Source: B8-G4 sp033720735 (GTDB lineage: Bacteria; Bacteroidota; Bacteroidia; Chitinophagales; Saprospiraceae). From it: 41,521 nt of DNA. Within the stretch, counting starts at the first letter, position 1. Every line of letters starts with the position of its first letter. The translations under genes were made by a program, and so were the position numbers. Shown here piece by piece: positions 8,094-16,454 of this stretch. The stretch lies in NCBI GenBank assembly GCA_033720735.1, contig JAWWBX010000005.1:1-41521 (forward strand). The letters are read 5' to 3'. A model generated the notes under the pieces. The model saw only the letters and a list, made by a program, of their open reading frames with translations. It made no database searches and had not been told where the DNA came from.

Positions 8094-9434
8094 CTAACCG
8101 TCTTTCTTCGTATTGTTGCCTTGCTGCGGATTGCCGGAACCACCACCCCCCGATCGTTTGTTCCGACGCCGTCCGCCACGCCGGCGTGATCTCTGGTTTC
8201 CTCCCGACGACTCACCTCCCTTCCCTTGCTTCTGCTCACCCCTGGACTTGTTGCCGCCCTGACCGGAGGGTGTATTCTGACTACCACCTCGTCCGCCCTT
8301 GCGCTTGCGTCCGCGGCGCTTGCTCCGGCGGCGGCGCTTCTCTTCGGGCAGCTCGATAAACCCGGTGACCTCGGCACCAAAGTCTGAAACGGCTTCACTG
8401 CCGTCGTCCGTGACCCCGTAATCATCCGGCACGAGTTTCAGCGGGAACTCTCCCTGTGCATTCATCGCTTTGATCTCCTTGACGCGGTCTACATGTACTG
8501 CGGTGATATTGCTCCTGCCGCGCTCGGTCTCATATGCGTAATACATCAGCCGCTTGAAAATATCGGTCTTGATGAGTGTCACCGTGCCCGTCTCCATCTT
8601 CAGTCTGTCGACGTTCTTCGGGAAATCGCGCAATGCGTCCATGTAGGTATCGAGCTCATAGTTGAGACAGCATTTGAGGCGACCACACTGACCGGAGAGT
8701 TTGGTTTGGTTGATCGAGAGATTCTGGTATCGTGCCGCCGCGGTCGTTACCGATTTGAAGTCTGTGAGCCAGGTAGAGCAACACAGCTCTCTGCCACAGG
8801 CTCCCAGTCCACCGATCCGCGACGACTCCTGTCGCGCCCCAATCTGCCGCATCTCGATCTTGACCCGGAATTCAGACGCATAGTGTCGTACCAGCTCACG
8901 GAAGTCTACCCGACCGTCGGCGGTGTAGTAAAACGTTGCCTTCCGTGAATCACCGCGGAACTCGACGTCGCCAATCTTCATATCGAGCCCCAGGGTACGC
9001 GCGATCGCCCGCGACTTGACCAACGCGGCTTTTTCTCGTCCGCGCGCCTCGGCCAGGCGCTCCAGGTCCCGCTCGTTTGCACGCCTGACAACGGTATGCA
9101 GCACGCGGTCCTCATCCACGCGCTTCTTTTTCATCTGTAGCCTGACGAGGTCTCCGCTCAGCCCGATGCGGCCCATATTGAAGCCGTTGCCTTCGTCGAT
9201 GACCACCATGTCACCTGTGACAACATCCAGATGCGCCGGGCATCGACAAAAATCCTTACGGGCTCCTGACTTGAAACTGACCTCGACAATGTCAGAGGCT
9301 GACGGATCAGCAATGTCAAGCATGCTGAGCCAGTCAAATGTATTGAGTCTGTTACACCCGCCGGTGGCGCAATGGCCGTTGTTTTGACACCCTCCCGGTG
9401 CACCATTTCCAGAACCACAACTCGCACATCCCAT
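8094..9434 (-). CDS. ricT: RicT/YaaT-like PSP1-domain protein with basic tail
   Basis: The 446-residue protein has a cysteine-rich head (Cys3, Cys6, Cys16, Cys22, Cys27), a PSP1 domain around VEVSFKSGARKDF to DFRLVRHYASEF-type sequence, and the conserved metal-site pair GRELCCSTWLTDFKSV and SGQCGRLKCCLNYE. In Bacillus subtilis RicT forms the RicAFT complex, which binds Fe-S clusters and steers RNase Y. Here RNase Y (rny) is encoded 25 kb away in the same window, and its partners RicA and RicF are not seen. After about residue 355 comes a long tail of Arg, Lys, Gly, Ser and Gln, with RGG-like runs, absent from Bacillus RicT. The gene lies 10 bases after holB, the standard Bacteroidota arrangement; gldH, often the next gene, is replaced here by lpd. 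Confidence 0.85.
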   Translation of the reverse strand: MGCASCGSGNGAPGGCQNNGHCATGGCNRLNTFDWLSMLDIADPSASDIVEVSFKSGARKDFCRCPAHLDVVTGDMVVIDEGNGFNMGRIGLSGDLVRLQMKKKRVDEDRVLHTVVRRANERDLERLAEARGREKAALVKSRAIARTLGLDMKIGDVEFRGDSRKATFYYTADGRVDFRELVRHYASEFRVKIEMRQIGARQESSRIGGLGACGRELCCSTWLTDFKSVTTAAARYQNLSINQTKLSGQCGRLKCCLNYELDTYMDALRDFPKNVDRLKMETGTVTLIKTDIFKRLMYYAYETERGRSNITAVHVDRVKEIKAMNAQGEFPLKLVPDDYGVTDDGSEAVSDFGAEVTGFIELPEEKRRRRSKRRGRKRKGGRGGSQNTPSGQGGNKSRGEQKQGKGGESSGGNQRSRRRGGRRRNKRSGGGGSGNPQQGNNTKKDG

Positions 9435-9444
9435 ATATCTCCAT

Positions 9445-10569
9445 TTATGACCCGGTCCTGAGCTCGGCGTGGGGTTTACTCAAGGCATCGCGCAACCGGA
9501 ATGTGGATTGCATCCAGATGATGCGCGGATTGCCGTTGCGCTCAATCGCCCTCAGGTTGTCTTCCGACAACTCCACCAGGAACTCGAGTTCGTTCAATTC
9601 AATCTTTGTATTCAAGAAGCTGATCAACTGCATCTCCGAGCCTTCCGCTTCGAAGGGCACACCCCACTTCAGCCAAAACAGCTTTTGCCAAATGTTCAAG
9701 ATGTAACGCAGGATCTGCTTGTGCTCTTCCCGCGAACTGGATGCGACCTCCCCGGCCCAGGCACTGATCCGCGCCGGATCCCTGCTCCAGGCGGCCTTGA
9801 TCCAGTTTTGCACCCATACCACCGGATTGTAGTAAGTGCCTCGCGCCAGCTGGATAGCCAGGTTCCAGTTGCCCTGACTGGCTGCCGCGATCCATTTTGC
9901 CCGCTCCGGTTCGATGCCCAGAATGGACTCCGCTTTGGCGGAGATCATAGCGGCGTCAACCGGTCCGAAAAACAACTGCTGGCAGCGCGAAAGGATGGTG
10001 GGCAAGATCTCGTTGCGGTCTTCCGCGACCAGGATGATCAGCGTGTTGTCCGGTGGTTCTTCGATCAGTTTGAGCAGCTTGTTGCCTTCCTTGCGCAGGT
10101 GCTCAGCCATCCACATGATGAGCACCTTGTGCTCCGCCTCAAATGGTTTGAGCATCAGTTGTTCGATGATGCGCTGGCAATCTGCTGCATTGATGTTGCC
10201 CTGTTTGTTTTCTCCGCTGATTTGCGCCATCCAGTCGTGCAGGCTGAGATACATGTTCTCCGCCAGTGCCTCGCGCCACTGCGGATAGAAATCCGTACTG
10301 CTGGCTTTGGCCCCCACGGTGGGAAAGACAAAGTGTACATCCGGATGGATCAGTTTCTCGGTCTTGACACAGCTTCTGCACGCGCCACAGGAGCCACCGG
10401 CATGCCGGTCCTCACACATCAGATATTGGGTAAGAGCAATCGCACTGGCGAGTTTGCCGGTGCCTTCAGGACCCCAAAAGAGCAGGGCATGGGGCAGCGC
10501 CTGCCGGTCCACTGCCTGCTGCAGGTAGTGGAGGTGATCACCCTGGGCAACGACTTGTGCGAATTGCAT
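9445..10569 (-). CDS. holB: DNA polymerase III subunit delta-prime-like protein
   Basis: The 374-residue clamp-loader subunit starts MQFAQVVAQGDHLHYLQQAV and has an AAA+ N-terminal domain: ALPHALLFWGPEGTGKLASA (P-loop), a zinc-binding cluster CEDRHAGGSCGACRSC, then KVLIMWMAEHLRKEGNKLLKLIEEPP and ILPTILSRCQQLFF (SRC motif). It acts in the complex that loads the sliding clamp at the replication fork. A GTG two codons upstream (10573-10575) is in frame; I prefer the ATG at 10567-10569. The C-terminal third is alpha-helical and poorly conserved, as usual in Bacteroidota. It is the first gene of holB-ricT-lpd on the minus strand. Confidence 0.88.
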   Translation of the reverse strand: MQFAQVVAQGDHLHYLQQAVDRQALPHALLFWGPEGTGKLASAIALTQYLMCEDRHAGGSCGACRSCVKTEKLIHPDVHFVFPTVGAKASSTDFYPQWREALAENMYLSLHDWMAQISGENKQGNINAADCQRIIEQLMLKPFEAEHKVLIMWMAEHLRKEGNKLLKLIEEPPDNTLIILVAEDRNEILPTILSRCQQLFFGPVDAAMISAKAESILGIEPERAKWIAAASQGNWNLAIQLARGTYYNPVVWVQNWIKAAWSRDPARISAWAGEVASSSREEHKQILRYILNIWQKLFWLKWGVPFEAEGSEMQLISFLNTKIELNELEFLVELSEDNLRAIERNGNPRIIWMQSTFRLRDALSKPHAELRTGS

Positions 10570-10970
10570 GTGCACCGGCTTTGTACCGGCCAGACGGAAG
10601 CATCGTCAAATCAAGGAGCATCATGCCATGCAGGCAGACGTACAGCGGATCACACGCCAGGAAGCGTACTTAGTGGTCAGTTACTACGGGATAATGAACT
10701 CATCCTCCCTTGTCCTGAAGCGCCCGCAATGCGGACCTTCCTGATTTATTGAAAGTGCGTGTTAATCACTGCTGACAAGCACTGCTGATCTGTTTTGCTG
10801 CTGTGCATTGTCTGTGCCCCTCTTTTTCATCCCACCTCCGGATGGCCTGGCCATCTTTTATCTCGTTCAAAAATAGGCAAATTTCTGCGCAATACGCCGC
10901 GGTTAAGGGACTGACCAAGAAGCGGTTATTGAAAAATGCGAATATCTTTGCGTCCCAAGATTGCAGAGCT
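10570..10970. other. 401-base divergent intergenic region between holB and the PTPS-family gene
   Basis: I see no gene here. The frame of the plus-strand PTPS gene is open back to 10803, but that extension shows no homology and is Cys/Ser/Phe-rich, so I treat it as untranslated. The region holds a 9-base direct repeat CACTGCTGA at 10767-10775 and 10780-10788 (13-base period) and the candidate promoter box at 10943-10950. It must contain the promoters of both divergent units. Confidence 0.5.
10943..10950 (+). promoter_or_regulatory. Candidate -7 promoter box for the PTPS-family gene
   Basis: TATCTTTG matches the Bacteroidota -7 consensus TAnnTTTG exactly and lies 20 bases before the ATG at 10971, so transcription would start around 10957. 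No good TTTG -33 element is seen at the usual distance, which lowers confidence. Confidence 0.35.
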
Positions 10971-11381
10971 ATGGAGATTGCGATATTCAGGAAAGCCCAC
11001 TTTAATGCAGCCCACAGGTTGTACGTGCCTTCCTGGAGTGATGAGAAGAACTTTGAGGTATTCGGCAAGTGCGCCAACCCGAATTTTCACGGACACAACT
11101 ACGTGATCGAGGTCAAGGTGATCGGTGAGGTAGACCCGGTGACCGGCATGCTGATCGATCTCCTCGAACTCAAACACCTCATCAAACAACATATTGAGGA
11201 CAAGTTTGATCACAAGAATCTCAACATCGAGATCGAGGAATTCCAGACCATGACACCGACGGTGGAAAACATCTGCTATCTCAGCTGGCAGATTCTGCGC
11301 GAACACCTCGACGACAGGTATGACCTGAAGGTCAGGCTTTACGAGACACCACGAAACTTTGCTGAGTACCCTCCCCGCTAG
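10971..11381 (+). CDS. 6-pyruvoyltetrahydropterin synthase / 6-carboxytetrahydropterin synthase family protein
   Basis: The 136-residue enzyme has the T-fold plan: zinc ligands His15 (FNAAHRL), His40 and His42 (NFHGHNY), catalytic Cys34 in FGKCANPN, PTVENI near 96-101 and the substrate-binding Glu125 in YETPRNFAEY. The FGKC-NPN-HGHNY spacing is closer to animal-type PTPS than to E. coli QueD, but Bacteroidota proteins of this kind are usually assigned to the queuosine step that makes 6-carboxytetrahydropterin from dihydroneopterin triphosphate. No queC, queE or folE is adjacent, so the pathway stays open. The start at 10971 gives the family length; the upstream open frame is not used. Its end is 11 bases from the end of the convergent T9SS cargo gene. 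Confidence 0.85.
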   Translation: MEIAIFRKAHFNAAHRLYVPSWSDEKNFEVFGKCANPNFHGHNYVIEVKVIGEVDPVTGMLIDLLELKHLIKQHIEDKFDHKNLNIEIEEFQTMTPTVENICYLSWQILREHLDDRYDLKVRLYETPRNFAEYPPR

Positions 11382-11392
11382 CGGAGTTTGAC

Positions 11393-12079
11393 CTACCGTT
11401 TGCTCAGACGGACGGTCTTGATGACTGACTGATCGGCCGCGAGCATACGCACCAGATACATCCCCTGAGGGAGTCCTGAGATATTGTACTGCCCCCCGTC
11501 GACTGCCTTGATATCGAGCACCGGATTGCCCACCACGCTGTAGATCATGATCCTGTCGATCGCGTCATCGTTGAACACCCGGAAGTAGCTGGTGGCCGGA
11601 TTCGGATAGATCTTGATCTCCGACGCACGGGCGTCGCGCACCGAGGTGGTGCCTGTTTCAAAGGTGCTTTCCACCACTGCGATCACTGTATTGGTGTCGG
11701 CCTGATCAAAGATATCGAAGTTGATCTGTGCCACACCGGGCACCTCAAAAGGCCTGATGTGCACTTCAAAATTCATGCTTTCATTGGGTTGCAGCACGTT
11801 TGGCTTATGGGAGGGCGTGACACTGGTGGTCGGCCCGTAGCATGCATTGATATCGCAGACCCAACTCCACCAGTCCTCGGGAGCCTCCACAACGTTGCGC
11901 TTCCACATCAGATTGATGACCTGGTCGGAGGTGTTGGTGATCACGGCGGTGGCCTTGATGTCCGTTTCCGATGCGCTCCCCGACCCATGTACCGGGTTGG
12001 GGTCAATGGTCACAGTCAACTGACCGATCGCAACCGTCCCTACCAACAACAAGAAAAGACAAAGTAGATGTCTGAGCAT
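11393..12079 (-). CDS. Small secreted protein with T9SS type A sorting domain
   Basis: The 228-residue protein has a signal peptide at about 1-19 (LCLFLLLVGTVAIGQ). A beta-sandwich of roughly 125 residues follows, with DPNPVHGSGS and a WWSWVCDINACYG segment whose two cysteines could pair. The last 75 residues form a Por_Secre_tail/type A domain: IKIYPNPATSYFRVFN, RIMIYSVVGNPV, ISGLPQGMYLVRM, ending TVRLSKR. This tail is recognised by the type IX system, usually cleaved, and the cargo is anchored or released. The middle domain is not one I recognise as an enzyme. It stands alone, with a good candidate promoter just upstream. Confidence 0.8.
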   Translation of the reverse strand: MLRHLLCLFLLLVGTVAIGQLTVTIDPNPVHGSGSASETDIKATAVITNTSDQVINLMWKRNVVEAPEDWWSWVCDINACYGPTTSVTPSHKPNVLQPNESMNFEVHIRPFEVPGVAQINFDIFDQADTNTVIAVVESTFETGTTSVRDARASEIKIYPNPATSYFRVFNDDAIDRIMIYSVVGNPVLDIKAVDGGQYNISGLPQGMYLVRMLAADQSVIKTVRLSKR

Positions 12080-12098
12080 AGAGTATCGTTATCAGGTC

Positions 12099-12128
12099 TA
12101 AGATAGATCGTAATCCTCGCCCGTACAA
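12099..12128 (-). promoter_or_regulatory. Candidate Bacteroidota promoter for the T9SS cargo gene
   Basis: On the minus strand a TTG (plus 12126-12128) is followed after 19 bases by TATCTTAG (plus 12099-12106), close to the phylum consensus TTTG-N19-TAnnTTTG with one mismatch in the -7 box. Transcription would start near 12092, giving a leader of about 13 bases before the ATG at 12079. Confidence 0.4.
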
Positions 12129-12264
12129 CAAGCGTTCTTGCGTTTAAGCGTTTTTTAACTTCCAGGGGGGGTTACAATAGATAAAGACGGTGAGCGCCTC
12201 GATAAGTTGCACATTTTTTTCGAGAATGACAATACGGTGCGCCCAAAGGACGACCCATGCGCGC

Positions 12265-13593
12265 TCACACAGTAAGGGTCATCTCAGTGCCCCCGCCCGG
12301 TGGACAAAACACGGTCAGCCTGCCACCGTGCAATTGTGCGATCTGCCGTGAAAGGCTCAGGCCGATGCCCGACCCTTGCTCTTTGGTCGTGAAGAACGGC
12401 ACAAACACCTGGTCACGGAGCTCTTCCGGAATTCCGGGGCCATTGTCGGCCACCCGGAGCATCACCGCTTCTCCCTGCCGGCGCACCTCGGCACGGATGA
12501 CCGGCGCGCTGATCCCTCCCAGGGCATCAACAGCATTGCGAAACAGGTTGATCAATGCGTGCTCGAGCATTTCACTATCGGCCTGCATCTCGACTGGTCC
12601 TCCGCTGAAATTACGTTCGAGACGAATGCCGGCTTCCTGCAGATCCGGCGTCATTAACGTAATGATGCGGTCCATCAGCGCCACGGCATCCACAGGCGCC
12701 AACCGCGGCTCGGGAAGCCGGGTCAGCTGCCGGTATGCTTCCGTAAAATGCATCAGCCCTTCACTCCGTGCTTTGATGGCACGGATGGCCGAGTGCAGTT
12801 CTTCGCGCACCTCTGCGTCAAGCTCTGCGGACGAAGCCAGCAGATCATCGGTGGCATGGGCCAGCGACACCACCGGCGATACCGAATTCATGATCTCATG
12901 GGTCAGGATACGGATGAGTTTTTGCCACGACTGTACCTCCTGTTCCTGCAGTTCATCGTGGATATCCTGAAAGGAATAGAACCTGAACGTACGGTTGTCC
13001 AGCCGGATCTGCGTACTCTGGATGGCCACGTGGATCGTCGTATTGATAAACTCGCGCTTGAAGAGCATATTCTCGCCCGGCTGCAAGTCCTTCATGCGTG
13101 TGTAAAGGTCTGCATCGTAGCGTTCGATGGAGGACAGGGTCGGGAAGTAGGATTTGTGCAAGAGGCTCTGGAGTGCAGGATTCATCAGGATGGTCTTGCC
13201 GGTATCATCGAACCCGATCAGCCCGGTGCGCACCTGGTTGACCAGGGCCTGGAAGTAGTGGAACTGCATTTCCTTCTCCAACCGGATGTTGCGAAACTTG
13301 CGGTTGATCAGATTGAAGGCGCCAAACAGCGCTCTCTCGGAGGTTTCGTCAGGCTGGGACGTGTAGGTCTGCTCAAAGTCGTCGTACTTGATACTCATCA
13401 GGAAATCCGCGACATGCTCATTCGTCCTGTTGACCAGTCTGAACAAACTCACGATCGTGGCTACGGCCAGTGCTACCAGCACGGCGGCCACCGGGATCAT
13501 CTCCTCGCGGGTGACCAGGTAAAGGCTGAGCAACAGCAGCACGACGAGCAGTCCGATGTGCAACAGAACACGAAACTTGAATTGGGTAAGCAT
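12265..13593 (-). CDS. Sensor histidine kinase (NtrY-like)
   Basis: The 442-residue kinase has two adjacent membrane helices (about 7-27 and 33-52) with only a few residues between them. There is therefore almost no periplasmic sensor, and the signal is probably sensed in the membrane or cytoplasm. A linker and PAS-like domain (about 108-215) follow. The phosphoacceptor is His232 in RILTHEIMNSVSP. The ATPase domain has N box HALINLFRNAVDAL, G1 VADNGPGIP, F box FVPFFTTKEQGSGIGLSLS and a final GG motif. It lies 74 bases downstream of the NtrC-like regulator on the same strand, making a cognate pair. The divergent export cluster starting at 15195 is the likely target, by position only. Confidence 0.9.
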   Translation of the reverse strand: MLTQFKFRVLLHIGLLVVLLLLSLYLVTREEMIPVAAVLVALAVATIVSLFRLVNRTNEHVADFLMSIKYDDFEQTYTSQPDETSERALFGAFNLINRKFRNIRLEKEMQFHYFQALVNQVRTGLIGFDDTGKTILMNPALQSLLHKSYFPTLSSIERYDADLYTRMKDLQPGENMLFKREFINTTIHVAIQSTQIRLDNRTFRFYSFQDIHDELQEQEVQSWQKLIRILTHEIMNSVSPVVSLAHATDDLLASSAELDAEVREELHSAIRAIKARSEGLMHFTEAYRQLTRLPEPRLAPVDAVALMDRIITLMTPDLQEAGIRLERNFSGGPVEMQADSEMLEHALINLFRNAVDALGGISAPVIRAEVRRQGEAVMLRVADNGPGIPEELRDQVFVPFFTTKEQGSGIGLSLSRQIAQLHGGRLTVFCPPGGGTEMTLTV

Positions 13594-13667
13594 AAGGCCG
13601 ACACCTCGCTAAACAGTCCAAATTAGCGAAAAATCAAGGCGTCCGCATGCGCGTGCCTGCGGCCCAT

Positions 13668-15017
13668 TCAGAGCCCGAACTTTTCGATACGACGGTAGAG
13701 GGCCGCCCGGCTGATCCCCAACTCATCAGCGGCGCGGGAGATGTTGGCTCCGTGTTTCTGGAGAGCAGCTGCCACCATCCGCCGCTCCATTTCATCGAGT
13801 CGCAAGATATCAGCGGGGATTAACTCGGCCTGATGAAACGAAAGGTCCTCTTCGCCAATGACCGACTCACCACACATCAGTACTGCACGCTCGATCACGT
13901 GCCGCAGTTCGCGCACGTTGCCCGGCCATCCATACGCCTCAAGTGCCTGCATGGCCCGGTAGTGCAGTTTCAGACCCGGCTTGTCATAGCGACGGGCGTA
14001 CATTTCGAGAAAATGTTCGGCGAGGAGCGCGATATCTCCCTTGCGCTGCCGGAGCGGGGGCAACATGATCTCCACGGTGTTGATGCGAAAGAGAAGATCC
14101 TGCCGGAAAACACCCTCTTCAACCATCTGATGCAGTGAGCGGCTGGCGGCACAGATCAACCTGAAATCCCGCGGCTCTCCACCAGGCGCCGGGCGCCGCG
14201 ATTGCAACATCGCCAGCAACCTGGCCTGTGCGGCAAGCGACAGACTTTCGATCTCTTTCAGAAAGAGGGTCCCCCCGTGGGCAGCTGCGATGCGCCCCCG
14301 CCGACCGCTCTCACCGGTATGGTCTGTCAGATCTTCGTCCCCGACCAACTCCCGGGTGAGGGTTGCATCCGGTATGCCACTCAGATCGACGGGCAAGAAC
14401 ACCCCGTGTAGCATCCGCGACTTCCGGTGCAGTGCACGTGCCACCAGCTCTTTGCCGGTCCCGTTTTCCCCGCTTACCAGGATGTTGGCATCGGTCCGCG
14501 CTACTTTGTCGATCGTTCGATAGACAGCGATCATCGATGACGACTGCCCGATGATCTCCTGATACGGCAAGTCGATCGCTTGCGAAAGCTCCCGTTGTGC
14601 ATCCCGCAGGTCCCGGACGGTGCGTTGCGCACGACTGAGGTCGAGCGCTGTCTGCACGGTGGCGATCAGTTTTTCATTGCGCCAGGGCTTCTCAATGAAA
14701 TCCGTTGCACCGGCTTTCAGGGCTTCTACAGCGATCTCGACATCGCTGTAGGCGGTCATGGTAATGACCGGAACCTCCGGACGCCACCCGCGGATCCGGC
14801 GCAACCACATCAAGCCCTCTTTCCCGTCGTCACGGCCCGCGCCAAAGTTCATATCAAGCAAAATGACATCCGGCTCGTATTGGGGAAGAATGTGCTCGAT
14901 CCGAAATGGATTGGACTCGGTAAACACCGACTTGAAGTGCTGCTTGAGCAGGAATTTCAGCGAAAACAGGATGTCCTCCTGATCGTCAACCACCAGGATC
15001 GTGCTTTTTGCTGCCAT
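13668..15017 (-). CDS. NtrC-type response regulator lacking GAFTGA and the Walker B aspartate
   Basis: Using ATG at 15015-15017 the protein has 449 residues and begins with the receiver domain MAAKSTILVVDDQED. Upstream in-frame ATGs (15032, 15101) would add residues with no homology. The receiver has Asp11/Asp12, phosphoacceptor Asp55, Thr88 and Lys110. The AAA+ domain keeps Walker A GENGTGKE (183-190), FRQDLLFRIN and GWPGNVREL. The sigma-54 contact loop GAFTGA is absent (226-237 read GDEDLTDHTGES), and the Walker B motif reads GGTLFLKEI with Lys254 where Asp is expected. The C-terminus is a Fis-type helix-turn-helix, ISRAADELGISRAALYRRI. This fits a DNA-binding regulator that no longer remodels sigma-54 polymerase, as in TyrR- or HupR-like proteins. 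That function is inference. Confidence 0.88.
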   Translation of the reverse strand: MAAKSTILVVDDQEDILFSLKFLLKQHFKSVFTESNPFRIEHILPQYEPDVILLDMNFGAGRDDGKEGLMWLRRIRGWRPEVPVITMTAYSDVEIAVEALKAGATDFIEKPWRNEKLIATVQTALDLSRAQRTVRDLRDAQRELSQAIDLPYQEIIGQSSSMIAVYRTIDKVARTDANILVSGENGTGKELVARALHRKSRMLHGVFLPVDLSGIPDATLTRELVGDEDLTDHTGESGRRGRIAAAHGGTLFLKEIESLSLAAQARLLAMLQSRRPAPGGEPRDFRLICAASRSLHQMVEEGVFRQDLLFRINTVEIMLPPLRQRKGDIALLAEHFLEMYARRYDKPGLKLHYRAMQALEAYGWPGNVRELRHVIERAVLMCGESVIGEEDLSFHQAELIPADILRLDEMERRMVAAALQKHGANISRAADELGISRAALYRRIEKFGL

Positions 15018-15194
15018 GGCCGGAAGGTACATAAATGTCCGAACCTGAACAGCTGCGTGTCCGAAATCGAACACTTTGTGCGGTTGCAGCTCACCATGCA
15101 TATTTATATCGCGCTGATTATCAACGACATATAATTCTCGTGCAACTTCGGTTCTACATTTACGTCATATGCTCAGAACGCGTTAGTACAACTC

Positions 15195-16445
15195 ATGGAT
15201 CGTAGAATCGAGAAAAAGAAGTGGTCCTGGCAGCGCATCGCATTCATCGTGGTCATATTGGCCGCTGGTGCGTTCCTCGTCAGGATGTTGTTACAGATGG
15301 GTGGAGAAAGTCGCCTCAATGTAGATACCGAGCGTCTCCTGTTCGACACCGTTGAACACGCAGTGTTTCAGGAGTTCATTCCTGTGACCGGTGTGGCACT
15401 ACCCAACAAGACCGTCCTGATCGGTGCGGTAGAGGGTGGGCGCGTGGAAGAGAAGTACGTCGAGGACGGTGCACTCGTTGCCGCCGGTGAGCCGATCCTG
15501 AGGCTGAGCAATCCCGACCTCCAGCTCAATTATCTGAATCAGGAGGCCAACATTGTTGCGCAGATCAATCAGATCCGCAACACCAGCCTGATGATGGAGC
15601 AACAGAGCCTGAACCTGCGTGAGACAGCACTGAACGTGGATTATCAGCTCGACCTGCTGGCCAAACGACTCGACCGGAATCGCCAGCTTCAGTCAGACGG
15701 CGTCATTCCACGCGTCGATCTGGAGGAACAGGAAGACGAATTCGCGCACCTCGAGCGGCGCAAAGACCTCCTGCAAAGGACCATTGTCAAAGACAGCATG
15801 TCGGCAGAGTTACAGCAGGCACAGATGCAGAATTCGCTCGACCTGATGCAGCGCAACCTGGTGATCGCCCGCCAGAGCCTGGACAACCTCACCGTCCGAT
15901 CGCCCATCGAGGGTCAGATCTCGGGACTGACGGCTGAACTGGGAGAACTGATCGTAGAGGGAACCCAGATTGCCCAGGTCGATGACCTGCGCAATTTCAA
16001 GATCCGGGTGCGCATCGATGAGTTCTACATTTCACGCGTCTTTAATCAGCAGCCGGGATCCTTTGTTTTTGACCGCGACACACACCATCTGGTCATCAAC
16101 AAGATCTACCCACAGGTCACCAACGGCTCGTTTGAAGCGGACATGCACTTTACGACTCCGCAACCTGAAGCATTAAAACGTGGGCAAACAGTCTCGGTGA
16201 AGCTTGAACTCAGCGCGCAGCAGGAAGCGCTTCTGGTCGCCCGCGGCGGATACTACCAAACGACCGGCGGCAACTGGGTATACGTGGTTTCTCCGGACGG
16301 TACCCGTGCTCGCAAGCGCGATATCCGCATCGGCCGGCAGAATCCGAATTATTACGAAGTGACCGGCGGGCTCGAACCGGGAGAGGTGGTCATCGTATCC
16401 GGTTACGACGGCTTCGGGGACAAGGACGAACTCATCTTAAAATGA
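15195..16445 (+). CDS. HlyD/MacA-type periplasmic adaptor protein
   Basis: The 416-residue protein has one N-terminal membrane anchor (about 15-34). A first lipoyl half follows (GRVEEKYVEDGALVAAGEPI), then a long coiled-coil hairpin (about 105-225, with NQEANIVAQINQIRNTSLM and later LQQAQMQNSLDLMQRNL), the second lipoyl half VRSPIEGQISGLTAELGELI, a beta-barrel and a membrane-proximal domain ending VIVSGYDGFGDKDELIL. Such adaptors connect an inner-membrane ABC or RND pump to an outer-membrane channel. It is the first gene of a tight plus-strand cluster with the two ATPases (9 bases to the next gene) and is divergent to the two-component system. No TolC-like gene is in the window, so the outer channel must be encoded elsewhere. 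Confidence 0.88.
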   Translation: MDRRIEKKKWSWQRIAFIVVILAAGAFLVRMLLQMGGESRLNVDTERLLFDTVEHAVFQEFIPVTGVALPNKTVLIGAVEGGRVEEKYVEDGALVAAGEPILRLSNPDLQLNYLNQEANIVAQINQIRNTSLMMEQQSLNLRETALNVDYQLDLLAKRLDRNRQLQSDGVIPRVDLEEQEDEFAHLERRKDLLQRTIVKDSMSAELQQAQMQNSLDLMQRNLVIARQSLDNLTVRSPIEGQISGLTAELGELIVEGTQIAQVDDLRNFKIRVRIDEFYISRVFNQQPGSFVFDRDTHHLVINKIYPQVTNGSFEADMHFTTPQPEALKRGQTVSVKLELSAQQEALLVARGGYYQTTGGNWVYVVSPDGTRARKRDIRIGRQNPNYYEVTGGLEPGEVVIVSGYDGFGDKDELILK

Positions 16446-16454
16446 ATTTGAACT

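Noticed and set aside
9469..10752. A 427-codon open frame on the plus strand opposite holB
   Set aside because: It is the shadow of a long GC-rich gene on the other strand; the translation has no domain and holB is clearly real.
10803..10970. N-terminal extension of 56 residues for the PTPS-family protein
   Set aside because: The family start is at 10971; the extension is non-homologous and a promoter box lies inside it.
11371..11386. Hairpin CTCCCCGCTAGCGGAG at the convergent gene ends as a terminator
   Set aside because: The stem has a mismatch or very small loop and is followed by only three T; too weak to call.
15018..15101. Longer start for the response regulator
   Set aside because: The receiver domain begins at the ATG at 15017; the extra 28 residues have no family match.
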